Below are positions 46,688 to 55,395 of a stretch of 64,000 nt of DNA, in pieces. A program made the position numbers and the translations under genes. This stretch comes from Ancylobacter sp. Lp-2 (lineage in GTDB: Bacteria > Pseudomonadota > Alphaproteobacteria > Rhizobiales > Xanthobacteraceae), in assembly GCF_020523795.1 (NCBI RefSeq), contig NZ_JAJALI010000002.1, forward strand, positions 555,690 to 619,689. Reading direction: 5' to 3'. The notes beneath the pieces were generated by a model. It was not told the origin of the DNA, ran no database searches, and saw only the letters and a list, made by a program, of their open reading frames with translations. Positions within the stretch are counted from its first letter, which is position 1. The number at the start of each line of letters is the position of its first letter.

Positions 46688-47425
46688 TCATATGCCGGGC
46701 GTCGCGGCACCACTTCGCGCTGCAAGACTCGCTTGTTCCCTGATCGAGATTTCCCGCCGCTCGCTATACCGGCTGGTGAAGTAGTCCGTCCTGTCTCGCA
46801 GCAGCAGGGTAAACTTCACCAACTCCTCCATGACATCCACCACCCGCTCATAATAGGGCGAGGGCTTCATGCGCCCGGCCTCGTCAAACTCCTGAAACGC
46901 CTTCGCGACTGACGACTGGTTGGGGATGGTCACCATGCGCATCCATCGCCCGAGCACCCTCAGCGCGTTCACGGCATTGAAGGACTGAGAGCCGCCGGAA
47001 ACCTGCATCACGGCCAGGGTGCGACCCTGCGTCGGACGGATGCCGCCATATTCGAGCGGAAGCCAGTCAATCTGGCTCTTGAATATCCCCGTGATGGTGC
47101 CGTGCCGCTCCGGGCTGCACCACACCTGCCCCTCCGACCACAGCGACAGTGACCGAAGCTCTTGCACCTTGGGATGATCGGGCGGGACGCTATCGGGCAT
47201 CGGCAGGCCGCGCGGATCGAATATTTGCGTCTCGGCACCCATGCGGGTCAGCAGGCGAGCCGCCTCCTCGACCAATAGCCGGCTGTAGGAGCGTTCCCGC
47301 AGCGACCCGTAGAGCAGCAGAATGCGAGGCGGATGTTGGCTCGGCCCCAGCCCCGCCAGCTTGGCAAGGTCGGGCACGTCGAGATGATCAATATCGAGAG
47401 CGGGAAAGTCATCGGCTTCAGGCAT
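46688..47425 (-). CDS. arsH: NADPH-dependent FMN reductase ArsH
   Basis: A 245-residue flavodoxin-like protein. ArsH motifs are clear: [23 protein letters not shown] (phosphate-binding loop GSLRERS), [21 protein letters not shown] and [23 protein letters not shown]. ArsH oxidises trivalent organoarsenicals and reduces flavins or quinones. Its ATG overlaps the MFS gene stop by eight bases. It is the last gene of the five-gene ars operon. Confidence 0.95.
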   Translation of the reverse strand: MPEADDFPALDIDHLDVPDLAKLAGLGPSQHPPRILLLYGSLRERSYSRLLVEEAARLLTRMGAETQIFDPRGLPMPDSVPPDHPKVQELRSLSLWSEGQVWCSPERHGTITGIFKSQIDWLPLEYGGIRPTQGRTLAVMQVSGGSQSFNAVNALRVLGRWMRMVTIPNQSSVAKAFQEFDEAGRMKPSPYYERVVDVMEELVKFTLLLRDRTDYFTSRYSERREISIREQASLAARSGAATPGI

Positions 47426-48671
47426 GAGGGCTCCCGGCGGTTCGGGCGATGGGATGGCGTGACAGGCCGGCAGCGATCCAGAAGCCGGCCGCGAGCAACA
47501 GGGCCCCTGCGATCAGGGCATAGAGAACGGCCTCATAGGAGCCGCTCGCGGTCCACAGGAATGCCGCCCCGAGCGGCGCGACAGCCCGGCTGATCGAAGC
47601 CGGCGCTGCCAATGCACCGTTGACCGAGCCATAGGCCTGCTTCGTCAGCATCTCGGGGACCGCAAGGCCGCGCACGATGGTCATGATGCCGTTGGCCCCG
47701 CCATAGAGCACGGCCATGATGGCGATGACGATGAAGCTCGGAGGCAGTTCGAGCACCATCAGCGCGAGCGGAAACACCAGCACGACGGCACAGCCGATGA
47801 TCCGAACCGAAGCTTTCGGCGCAAGTATCCAGATGGCCAGCCGTCCAGCGACCTGCGCAGGGCCGATGACAGCCATCGCCGCGACCACGGCCGAACTGTC
47901 GAAGCCCCGCTCCATCAGCAGCGGATACAGATGGAAAGTGAAAGCGGAGAACGTTGCGGCATAGGCCGTGAAGGCGACCGCGAGCGCCCAGAAGACAGGC
48001 TGTCGCATCGCCCAACGGACGACGGAGTTCGGCGTCCATGAGGCGCCAGACGGCCCGGCAGCGTCGACCTGATGCCGATCCAATGCCGGCCGGATGGCTC
48101 CTCCATAGAGGCAAGCGCAGAGGAGGAGGTTGATTGCGCCCAGCACCATCAGCGTGTCACGCCAGCCGATCCGCTCGAGGAGCAACTGGACCAGCGGAAT
48201 GAAGACCGTGGAGGCGAAGCCGCCCCAAAGCGTCAAGGCCGTTATCCCCGCGCGGGCATTGGCGGCCCCGGCCCGACGCGCCACCACCGCGAAGGCGGGC
48301 TCATAGAGGGTGGCCGCCTGAAGCGCCCCGATGCCGGCGACGCAGACATAGAAGGCCGGCAGGCTCGACATTTGCGACCATGCCAGCAGGAGGAGGCCCG
48401 CCAGCATGGAGCCCGCCGTCATCACGAGGCGACCATGGCCACGGTCGATTGCCGCCCCGACCGGATAGGCCGCGAGCCCCGCCAGCGCCAGCCCAAGCGT
48501 CACTGCCCCGTACAGTTCCGTCTTCGACCATCCAAGATCATGGCGCATCGCCTCGGCGATCAGCGGGAAGCTGTAATAGAGCGAGCCCCATGAGCAGATC
48601 TGCCCAATGCCCAGTCCGGTGATGAATAGGCTGGTGGGGCGCGGCGCGGCAATCTCGTCAGGCGCGGTCAT
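47418..48671 (-). CDS. MFS transporter of the arsenic operon (ArsK-like candidate)
   Basis: A 417-residue, 12-helix MFS protein ([24 protein letters not shown] at the start, [16 protein letters not shown] as motif A). In alphaproteobacterial arsenic islands such a gene beside arsH and acr3 is typically ArsK, an efflux pump for As(III), Sb(III) and trivalent organoarsenicals. It overlaps the acr3 stop by four bases and the arsH start by eight. The MFS fold is certain; the ArsK identity is inferred from context. Confidence 0.82.
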   Translation of the reverse strand: MTAPDEIAAPRPTSLFITGLGIGQICSWGSLYYSFPLIAEAMRHDLGWSKTELYGAVTLGLALAGLAAYPVGAAIDRGHGRLVMTAGSMLAGLLLLAWSQMSSLPAFYVCVAGIGALQAATLYEPAFAVVARRAGAANARAGITALTLWGGFASTVFIPLVQLLLERIGWRDTLMVLGAINLLLCACLYGGAIRPALDRHQVDAAGPSGASWTPNSVVRWAMRQPVFWALAVAFTAYAATFSAFTFHLYPLLMERGFDSSAVVAAMAVIGPAQVAGRLAIWILAPKASVRIIGCAVVLVFPLALMVLELPPSFIVIAIMAVLYGGANGIMTIVRGLAVPEMLTKQAYGSVNGALAAPASISRAVAPLGAAFLWTASGSYEAVLYALIAGALLLAAGFWIAAGLSRHPIARTAGSPHA

Positions 48672-49720
48672 TGCCGGCGAGTGACCCGAGAGACGTGCGG
48701 ACGCTCGCCCTCATACCAACCCTTGGATCGATTCACGATCCAGACGACGGTGAGCATCACCGGCACCTCGATGAGCACACCGACCACGGTGGCGAGCGCC
48801 GCCCCCGACTGGAAACCGAACAGGCTTATGGCAGCGGCGACCGCCAACTCGAAGAAGTTGGAAGCCCCGATGAGCGCCGATGGACCCGCCACGCAATGCT
48901 GCTCACCCGAGAGGCGGTTCAGCACATAGGCGAGGCCGGCATTGAAGTAGACCTGTATGAGGATCGGCACCGCCAGCAGGGCGATCACCATCGGCTGGGC
49001 GATGATCTGCTCGCCCTGAAAGCCGAACAGCAGCACGAGGGTCGCGAGGAGCGCCACCAGCGAGAGCGGCTGGAGCCGCGCCAGAAGCCGGGTGAGCGCC
49101 TGTTCTCCGCCACGCAGAACCCGCCCCCGCACGATCTGGGCGATGAGCACCGGCACCGCGATATAGAGCACCACCGACAGCACCAGCGTGTCCCATGGCA
49201 CGGTGATGGCGGAGAGCCCCAGCAGGAGGCCGACGATGGGCGCGAAGGCGAACACCATGATGGCGTCGTTGAGTGCCACCTGGCTCAGCGTGAAATGCGG
49301 CTCGCCCTTCGTCAGATTGGACCACACGAACACCATGGCGGTGCACGGCGCGGCGGCGAGGATGATCAGCCCGGCGATATAGCTGTCGATCTGGTCGGCC
49401 GGCAGGTAGGGCCGAAACAGCCATCCGACGAACAGCCAGCCCAACGCCGCCATGGAGAACGGCTTCACCGCCCAGTTGATGAACAGCGTGACCCCGATGC
49501 CCCGCCAGTGCTGGCGAACCTCCGACAGGGCGGCGAAGTCGATCCTGAGCAGCATCGGGATGATCATCAGCCAGATGAGCACCGCCACCGGCAGGTTGAC
49601 CTTGGCAACCTCCGCCGCGCCTATCGCATGAAAGAGGCCCGGCAGCAGGTGCCCCAGCGCGACACCGACCACGATGCACAGGGCCACCCAGAGGGTGAGA
49701 TAGCGTTCGAACGTGGACAT
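48668..49720 (-). CDS. acr3: Arsenite efflux transporter ACR3
   Basis: A 350-residue BART-superfamily transporter with ten transmembrane segments. The family signature is present: IILAAAPCTAMVFVWSNLTKG, with the conserved cysteine essential for As(III) transport, and ALNDAIMVFAFAPIV. It exports arsenite (and possibly antimonite) driven by the proton gradient. It lies six bases after the arsC-arsN2 fusion gene. Confidence 0.95.
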   Translation of the reverse strand: MSTFERYLTLWVALCIVVGVALGHLLPGLFHAIGAAEVAKVNLPVAVLIWLMIIPMLLRIDFAALSEVRQHWRGIGVTLFINWAVKPFSMAALGWLFVGWLFRPYLPADQIDSYIAGLIILAAAPCTAMVFVWSNLTKGEPHFTLSQVALNDAIMVFAFAPIVGLLLGLSAITVPWDTLVLSVVLYIAVPVLIAQIVRGRVLRGGEQALTRLLARLQPLSLVALLATLVLLFGFQGEQIIAQPMVIALLAVPILIQVYFNAGLAYVLNRLSGEQHCVAGPSALIGASNFFELAVAAAISLFGFQSGAALATVVGVLIEVPVMLTVVWIVNRSKGWYEGERPHVSRVTRRQ

Positions 49721-49726
49721 GGTGCC

Positions 49727-50554
49727 TCAGAGGGCGATGCGGCGAGTGAGCAGCGGGGCGGAGGCCGGACAAAGGGCCACGGCTTGCGGCGTGGCGGCTA
49801 TGGCGGCCGGAGCCTTGTCCCGTGCCGTCACCTTGAAGCCGATCTTCTCGAAGAACGGAGAGGCGGAGGTCGTCAGTAGCCAAGCCTGCCGGGCGCCGGC
49901 CTCAAAGGCCCGGCTCATCAGCAGCAGGGCTATGTTGCGCCCGATGCCCCGGCCTCGTGCCTCCTCCTTCACGAGGATGGAGCGCAGCAGCACGTCATCG
50001 CCATGAACCTCAAAGCCGCCATAACCGACCAACGTGCCCCCGAGCGTGCGGAAGCTGAAGAAACGTCCCGCGCTGTCCCGCAGGTCGTCGGTCGGCAACC
50101 CGGCATCGCGCAGCGCCTTGGCGAGGCGTGGGTCCATCGATGCCACCTGCTCATCCCGAAGGAAGGGCGAGCCATCGTCCTTGTCGAGGTCCGTCGTCGG
50201 AGCCACGGGCAACAGATCGAGCACCGTCTCGGAGGGGCGGCACAGCTTCACCCCGAGCGGTGACACGACCAACGGCCGATTGATGAGGATGGGATGAGCC
50301 GCCACCGCCTCCAGCAGGGCAGTGTCGGACAGTCCGGGATCGCCCAGCCCCAACTCCTGAAACGGCGTTCCGCGCTCGCGCAGGAGATCCCTGAGCGGCC
50401 ATCCTGCCCGTTGCGCCAACTGCATCAGGAGCGCGCCGGCTGGCGGGGTCTTCAGGTACTCGATGACGTGTGGCTCGATACCAGCATGGCGAATGAGTGC
50501 GAGAGTGTTCCGCGACGTGCCGCAATCGGGGTTGTGGTAGACGATGATGTCCAT
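49727..50554 (-). CDS. Arsenate reductase ArsC fused to ArsN2-type GNAT N-acetyltransferase
   Basis: A 275-residue fusion. Residues 1 to about 120 form a glutaredoxin-type ArsC (VYHNPDCGTSRNTLAL, catalytic Cys11; LINRPLVVSPLGVKLCRP with the arginines). Residues about 140-275 form a GNAT domain of the ArsN2 type (LLRSILVKEEARGRGIGRNIALLL is the acetyl-CoA motif; FFEKIGFKV and CPASAPLL near the end). The ArsC half reduces As(V) to As(III) with glutaredoxin. ArsN2 genes are normally separate genes of ars operons and their substrate is not established; ArsN1 acetylates arsinothricin. There is no frame break, so the two activities are on one chain. Confidence 0.9.
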   Translation of the reverse strand: MDIIVYHNPDCGTSRNTLALIRHAGIEPHVIEYLKTPPAGALLMQLAQRAGWPLRDLLRERGTPFQELGLGDPGLSDTALLEAVAAHPILINRPLVVSPLGVKLCRPSETVLDLLPVAPTTDLDKDDGSPFLRDEQVASMDPRLAKALRDAGLPTDDLRDSAGRFFSFRTLGGTLVGYGGFEVHGDDVLLRSILVKEEARGRGIGRNIALLLMSRAFEAGARQAWLLTTSASPFFEKIGFKVTARDKAPAAIAATPQAVALCPASAPLLTRRIAL

Positions 50555-50558
50555 TGGG

Positions 50559-50909
50559 TCACGCCTTTGCCGGAACGTCGCAACAGGGGGACAACTGGTC
50601 CACGAGCGGCTGGCAGACTTCAGCCCGGCCCTGACAGCAGTTCTGGATGAGGAAGCCTGTGAGCGCCGTCACAGCCTCAAGCCGAGCGCGGTAGATGATC
50701 GTGCGGCTTTGACGCTCGGCGCCGATCAGTCCCGCCCGCGTCAGCACCGCCAGATGGGTGGACATCGTGTTGTGCGGGACGGCTAACCGCCGGGCGACTT
50801 CCCCGGCTGGCAATCCATGAGGCTCATGCTCGATCAGCAGCCGGAACACATCCAGCCGCGTCGATTGCGCAAGCGCCGCGAAGGCGAGGATGGCTTGCTC
50901 TGATTCCAT
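50559..50909 (-). CDS. arsR: ArsR family arsenite-responsive repressor
   Basis: A 116-residue winged-helix repressor (HTH at about 35-58: PAGEVARRLAVPHNTMSTHLAVL). The C-terminal cysteines Cys91, Cys92 and Cys99 (FLIQNCCQGRAEVC) match the C-terminal As(III) site of the Acidithiobacillus type rather than the helix-alpha-3 site of plasmid ArsR. Cys109 and Cys110 follow. It heads the operon and should repress it until As(III) or Sb(III) binds. The gap to the arsC-arsN2 gene is four bases. Confidence 0.93.
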   Translation of the reverse strand: MESEQAILAFAALAQSTRLDVFRLLIEHEPHGLPAGEVARRLAVPHNTMSTHLAVLTRAGLIGAERQSRTIIYRARLEAVTALTGFLIQNCCQGRAEVCQPLVDQLSPCCDVPAKA

Positions 50910-50918
50910 ATGTCCACG

Positions 50919-50938
50919 CTAATCGACATATCGAATTG
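50919..50938. promoter_or_regulatory. Candidate ArsR operator
   Basis: An imperfect dyad, TAATCGA-CATA-TCGAATT, lies ten bases upstream of the arsR start (50909). Its position over the promoter and AT-rich dyad form fit autoregulation by ArsR. Inferred. Confidence 0.4.
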
Positions 50939-51103
50939 GATCAAGTCACCTCTCCCTCCAGAACCCGCCAGCGTGACGCACAAACGCCTCTGCGCCGCCC
51001 TTCTCTCCGAAGCATATCAGCCCCCCCAACACCGTTCCTCGTTGGAGGCAGCCCTGAAGGCATTGGAGCGGCAGAACTGAGAGCCCCTGAGCAGGCCCCT
51101 CTC

Positions 51104-51307
51104 CTACTCCTTAGGGAACACCACGTGGAACGGATGCGTCCGCAGGATGATCGTCGAGGCAATCTCACCCTTCCTGCGCATCTCCCGCCCCTTCGTCTTC
51201 CGCGATGGACGGCCCCTCACACAGCCCCAGTTCGCCTCCTGACGGACCTCGTCAAAACCCGCTTCGGTGACAGTGAAGGGTTCCGTGAAGTCGGCCTCAG
51301 CACGCAC
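51104..51307 (-). CDS. Possible small basic protein, 67 residues
   Basis: An isolated open frame between arsR and the Hint gene. It encodes a basic C-terminal half (GRPSRKTKGREMRRKGEI, then STIILRTHPFHVVFPKE) and an acidic N-terminal half. I recognise no family. It may be the end of a lost gene. The rest of the 50910-51460 gap shows no gene. Confidence 0.3.
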   Translation of the reverse strand: MRAEADFTEPFTVTEAGFDEVRQEANWGCVRGRPSRKTKGREMRRKGEIASTIILRTHPFHVVFPKE

Positions 51308-51344
51308 GGACCGGGATGGTCAGGCGCCGTTTACATGATGACGG

Positions 51345-51383
51345 CCTCCTCGTTCCCGCGATCGAAGCAAGGGAACGAGGAGG
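51345..51383. repeat. Perfect 13-base inverted repeat downstream of the Hint gene
   Basis: CCTCCTCGTTCCC (51345-51357) and GGGAACGAGGAGG (51371-51383) enclose a 13-base loop. It follows the Hint-gene stop by about 80 bases on that gene's strand. There is no T-run, so it may stabilise the transcript end or be a recombination trace. Confidence 0.55.
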
Positions 51384-51460
51384 GGCAATCCTCACCTGAT
51401 GGGGAGTGGATGATGTTGCGCCGAGGGCTTGCCATCGCGACCCGGGACGCCGCGCACCGC

Positions 51461-52324
51461 TTAGGCGGCAGCCACCTCGGCACGGATCGCCTTCGACCGC
51501 GTAGCCAGCCGCATACGGATGGCCTCTGGCAACTGACGTGCCGACTTGACACGAGGCAGATCCATCTCGGGGCAAGCCTTATCCCGGTCGCCATAGAGCG
51601 CCGCGAACTCCGCATAATTGTCGAACCGGCGGCGGGACACATTGTCCACGAAGGTCTCCGCCGGCGCCCCCTCGGCGAGCACCAGCGCATGATCCTCAAG
51701 CTCGATATGGAAGTAGGTGAAGCGCTCCTCGGGGGTATCGACGCGGGTGATGGCGGTACCGTTGACAAGGGCGCCGGCCTGCGCCAGCACGCCGTCGATC
51801 ATCAGTGCGTGATCCGGCGAGAGAAAGAGATCGCGCAGGGGAACGCTCTCGCCCAGGGCACCGGCAGCCACACGAATGGGATAGGAACGCAGAGGGTCCG
51901 CGAACCGGCGCGTCACGGTCTGGCGGCCGATCCAGCGGACGGGGCGCGTCTCGCCGGACATGGTAAGCACGAGGTCGCCGATGGCGAGGTCCTCCACGAG
52001 ACACTCGCCCCCCGGCGTGGCGATATGGGTGCCGGCGAGGAAGCAAACCGTGAAACTGCCGCCAGTGTTTGCCGAGACCGACCCTATGGTCTGTAAAGTA
52101 TCGGTGAAAAGATAAGTCTCCATATTCATGGTGAAGACAAATCCGTCACCGCTCGCATAGAGAAAACTGGCCGACATTGTCGCGCCATACCCAATTTTCG
52201 TAAAACTCTCACCAAGCGTCAACGTATCGTCGCTGTAGGTTTCCACACCCCACATTCCCGTTTCAAGACTGTATATCTTGTCGTCGACGATACGATACGT
52301 ATACATGAAAAGCTGCCAAGCCAT
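51461..52324 (-). CDS. Hint-domain protein (Hint_2 type)
   Basis: A 287-residue protein. Residues 1 to about 90 are rich in Thr, Tyr, Gly and Ser and have no signal peptide. A Hint (hedgehog/intein) domain fills about 91-235: VCFLAGTHIATPGGECLVEDLAIGDLVLT starts with the nucleophile Cys94, and SPDHALMIDG carries the histidine of the conserved block. A C-terminal tail of about 50 residues follows. Hint domains can self-cleave; Hint_2 proteins of alphaproteobacteria are often secreted or adhesin-like and poorly known. It is the last gene before the return to core genes, behind an AT-rich leader. Confidence 0.85.
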   Translation of the reverse strand: MAWQLFMYTYRIVDDKIYSLETGMWGVETYSDDTLTLGESFTKIGYGATMSASFLYASGDGFVFTMNMETYLFTDTLQTIGSVSANTGGSFTVCFLAGTHIATPGGECLVEDLAIGDLVLTMSGETRPVRWIGRQTVTRRFADPLRSYPIRVAAGALGESVPLRDLFLSPDHALMIDGVLAQAGALVNGTAITRVDTPEERFTYFHIELEDHALVLAEGAPAETFVDNVSRRRFDNYAEFAALYGDRDKACPEMDLPRVKSARQLPEAIRMRLATRSKAIRAEVAAA

Positions 52325-52924
52325 CGGTATCCCCCAAATTTCGGATGCGTGTTGGCGCCACGAAACGAATAACCATACCTGAATATTTCAAAAAAACATC
52401 TAAACCTTGCGGCATTTTCAAATAAAACGCATCTCTCAGCTTGCTTGGCTGCCGTCTCCTCATGACCTTGATGGAAGCCGGAAAGAAGAACGACCGTAGC
52501 CTGACGGCGCGTGAACAGCGGGGATGGAACGCCGCATGCGGTGCCGTCCGATGCAGGCCCATGCGGGCCTGCCGGCCTTCCCCGAAACCTCGACGGGCCC
52601 GGGCCTCGATGTGAAGCGGATCGCGCTTGAGCATGGGGATCTCGCGCGTCGTTGCCGGGCAGGAACCGACGCGCGGGAATCGATGCGAGGGAATCGGCCC
52701 GGCGGCTTCCGCCGCTCCAGCGTCCGCCGGCCCCCTCCGGGGGCGGGCTACGCCGCCCGCCGAACCGCGTGCCGCATTATCGAAAACGCAGCTTTTGTTG
52801 GCACTCCAAGCCGATCCCGGCGTGCACGACGCCCGGCCGCTAATTGCCCTTGTCGCCGCCCACCTTTACCCTTTCGGCAGAAGCTGGCGCCGGAAGGACT
52901 GGGCCGCGAGAAAAGGACGACCTG
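52325..52924. other. 600-base region between the Hint gene and the antiporter gene
   Basis: The left 120 bases are AT-rich and look like the Hint promoter. The rest is GC-rich, with no frame that I would call. The right end of the island may lie here; I looked for a copy of the tRNA-Leu 3' end and saw none. Confidence 0.4.
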
Positions 52925-54730
52925 ATGGCTGTCGAAGCCGCTGCCGAAGCCGCATCCCACGCCGCCGCCCATGGCTTCAACCTGCTACCGGTCGTGGTGC
53001 TCCTGGCAGCGGCGGTGATCGCCGTTCCCCTGTTCAAGCGCCTGGGCCTCGGCTCGGTGCTGGGCTATCTGGCGGCCGGCCTCGTCATCGGCCCGTTCGG
53101 CCTCGGCCTGTTTTCCGACCCGCAGTCGATCCTGCACGTCGCCGAGCTCGGCGTCGTCATGTTCCTGTTCATCATCGGCCTGGAGATGCAGCCCTCGCGC
53201 CTGTGGGCGATGCGCGGCGAGATCTTCGGCCTCGGCCTTGCCCAGGTCGGCGTCTGCGTCGCGCTGCTCACCTGCGTCGGCCTCGCGCTCGGCTATCCGC
53301 TGGTGCCGAGCTTCGTCTCCGGCACCGGTTTCGTGCTCACCTCCACCGCCATCGTCATGCAGGTACTGGAGGAACGCCACGCGCTCGGCGCGCCCAAGGG
53401 CCGGCGCATCGTCGCCATCCTGCTCTTGGAAGACCTCGCCATTGTGCCGCTGCTGGCGCTGGTCGCCTTCCTCGCCCCGGGCGGCGGCGAGGTGACGGTG
53501 GGCGAGCGGCTGACCGGCATCGCCCTCGGCCTCGGCTCCATCCTCGCCCTCGTGCTCGCCGGACGCTACCTGCTCGATCCGATGTTCCGCATCCTCGGCA
53601 AGGCCAAGGCGCGCGAGGTGATGACGGCGGCGGCGCTCCTGGTGGTGCTCGGCGCCGCGCTCGCCATGCAGCTCGGCGGGCTGTCCATGGCGATGGGCGC
53701 CTTCCTCGCCGGCGTGCTGCTGTCCGAATCCTCATTCCGCCACCAGCTGGAAGCCGATGTCGAGCCGTTCCGTGGCGTGCTGCTCGGCCTGTTCTTCCTC
53801 GGGGTGGGCATGGCGCTCGACCTCGCGGTGATCGCCGCCAACTGGCGGCTGATCGTCATCTGCGTCATCGGCTACATGATCCTGAAGACGCTCGCCATCT
53901 ACGCGGTGGCCCGGCTGTTCCGCGCCAACAACCGCGAAGCGCTTGAACGGGCGGTGCTGATGGCGCAGGGCGGCGAATTCGCCTTCGTCCTCTATGCCGC
54001 CGCCACCACGGTCGGCATCCTCACCGGCGAGGAAAACGCCATCCTCACCGCCACCATCATCGTCTCGATGGCGCTGACCCCGCTGATGATCATCGCCCAT
54101 GACCGGCTGCTGCCCAAGCCGCAGGCCTCGATGGACGGCATCGAGGCGGTTGAGAACCTGTCGGCCAGCGTGCTGATGATCGGCTTCGGCCGCTTCGGCC
54201 AGATCGCCAGCCAGCCGCTGCTGGCGCACAGCTGCACCATCTCGCTCATCGAGAGCGACACCGACGCCATCCGCGACGCCCGCGACTTCGGCTTCAAGGT
54301 CTATTACGGCGACGGCACCCGCCTCGACATCCTGCATGCCGCCGGGGCGCCTGAGGCGCGGCTGATCATCGTCGCGGTGAACGATCCCGAAGCGAGCGTG
54401 AAGATCGTCGAGCTCATCAAGGCCGAGTTCCCGCTGGTGCCGGTGCTGGCCCGCGCCGCCGACCGCGAGCACGCCGCCGAGCTGATCCATGCCGGGGCCG
54501 ACTTCCAGATCCGCGAGACCTTCGAATCCGCGCTCGCGCTCAGCGAGCAGGCGCTCGCCGTCATGGGCGTCGAGGAGGAAGAGCGCGCCACGGTGATCGC
54601 CGATTTCCGCCGCCGCGACGCCGAGCGTTTCACCTTCGAGCTCACCGGCGGTCTCTACGACGCTTCCGCCCGCAGCCTCATCGTCGGCAACCTGCCGCAG
54701 AAGGCGGCGGGGCCCGGAACCTCGTCGTGA
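52925..54730 (+). CDS. CPA2-family monovalent cation:proton antiporter with RCK domain (KefB-like)
   Basis: The start at 52925 gives 601 residues. About 12-13 transmembrane segments form the Na/H exchanger fold (LGLGSVLGYLAAGLVIGPFGLGLF, GVVMFLFIIGLEMQPSRLW, LLLEDLAIVPLLAL). A TrkA-N/RCK domain begins near 410 with the Rossmann motif GFGRFGQIASQ. KefB/KefC proteins export potassium in exchange for protons and protect from electrophiles. It is followed by a DUF924 gene with a four-base overlap (GTGA). Confidence 0.92.
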   Translation: MAVEAAAEAASHAAAHGFNLLPVVVLLAAAVIAVPLFKRLGLGSVLGYLAAGLVIGPFGLGLFSDPQSILHVAELGVVMFLFIIGLEMQPSRLWAMRGEIFGLGLAQVGVCVALLTCVGLALGYPLVPSFVSGTGFVLTSTAIVMQVLEERHALGAPKGRRIVAILLLEDLAIVPLLALVAFLAPGGGEVTVGERLTGIALGLGSILALVLAGRYLLDPMFRILGKAKAREVMTAAALLVVLGAALAMQLGGLSMAMGAFLAGVLLSESSFRHQLEADVEPFRGVLLGLFFLGVGMALDLAVIAANWRLIVICVIGYMILKTLAIYAVARLFRANNREALERAVLMAQGGEFAFVLYAAATTVGILTGEENAILTATIIVSMALTPLMIIAHDRLLPKPQASMDGIEAVENLSASVLMIGFGRFGQIASQPLLAHSCTISLIESDTDAIRDARDFGFKVYYGDGTRLDILHAAGAPEARLIIVAVNDPEASVKIVELIKAEFPLVPVLARAADREHAAELIHAGADFQIRETFESALALSEQALAVMGVEEEERATVIADFRRRDAERFTFELTGGLYDASARSLIVGNLPQKAAGPGTSS

Positions 54731-55272
54731 CCCATCCGGCGGTGCAGGACGTCTGCGGCTTCTGGCGGCAAGCCGGCTCGCGCGATCTGTGGTTCGAGAA
54801 GGACATCGCCTTCGACGCCACGTTCCGCGACCGCTTCCTCGAGCTGCACATGCAGGCCGCCGCCCGCCGCCATGACGACTGGATGGCGACCGCCGAGGGC
54901 GCGCTGGCGCTGCTGATCCTGACGGACCAGTTCCCGCGCAACGCCTTTCGCGGCACCGGCCACATGTACGCCACCGACCCGCTGGCGCGGTTTTATGCGC
55001 GGCAGGCGCAGGCCGCCGGGCACATGCAAAACGTGGAGCCGGACATCCGGCTGTTCTTCATGCTGCCCTTCGCGCATTCGGAGGATCTCGCCGACCAGGA
55101 TCTCTCCGTCGCGCTCACCCGGCCGCTCGGCGCGCCGTGGATCGCCCATGCCGAGGACCACCGCGCCATCATCCGCCGCTTCGGGCGCTTCCCCCACCGC
55201 AACCCGATGCTCGGCCGCGAGACGACGCCGGAGGAAGCCGCCTTCCTCGCCGCCGGCGGCTTCGCCGGCTGA
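54727..55272 (+). CDS. DUF924 family protein
   Basis: A 181-residue soluble helical protein starting at a GTG that overlaps the antiporter stop by four bases. The DUF924 pattern is clear (VCGFWRQAGSRDLWFEKDIAFDATFRDRFLELH; LILTDQFPRNAFRGTGHMYATDP; RFGRFPHRNPMLGR). The family is found in many proteobacteria; it resembles tetratricopeptide-like helical bundles and its function is unknown. Confidence 0.9.
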   Translation: MTHPAVQDVCGFWRQAGSRDLWFEKDIAFDATFRDRFLELHMQAAARRHDDWMATAEGALALLILTDQFPRNAFRGTGHMYATDPLARFYARQAQAAGHMQNVEPDIRLFFMLPFAHSEDLADQDLSVALTRPLGAPWIAHAEDHRAIIRRFGRFPHRNPMLGRETTPEEAAFLAAGGFAG

Positions 55273-55376
55273 ACGGCATTACACACATGCTGCCCGCCGC
55301 CATCGGTGGCGGGACACCTACCTTCCCTGTTCCCCTCCGTACCCTTGACTCCGTCGCCGGAACGCGGTTTTGTATA

Positions 55377-55391
55377 GAACAAAAAGGGAAC
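55377..55391 (+). promoter_or_regulatory. LexA (SOS) box of the imuA-imuB-dnaE2 operon
   Basis: GAAC-N7-GAAC, the alphaproteobacterial LexA consensus, lies exactly at 55377-55380 and 55388-55391, four bases before the imuA ATG. A third GAAC at 55360-55363 precedes it. Binding would cover the start of the transcript and repress the cassette until DNA damage. Confidence 0.85.
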
Positions 55392-55395
55392 AAAC

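Noticed and set aside
46420..46725. Minus-strand frame with SRQEIRAIIRLLIW
   Set aside because: The start would overlap the arsH end and no ribosome site is visible; kept only as a hint for a mobile-element motif.
51104..51307. Small ORF as a firm gene
   Set aside because: No family or conserved motif; listed only as low confidence.
42564..54730. Right attachment site of the arsenic island
   Set aside because: I looked for a copy of the tRNA-Leu 3' end through 44-53 kb and did not see one.
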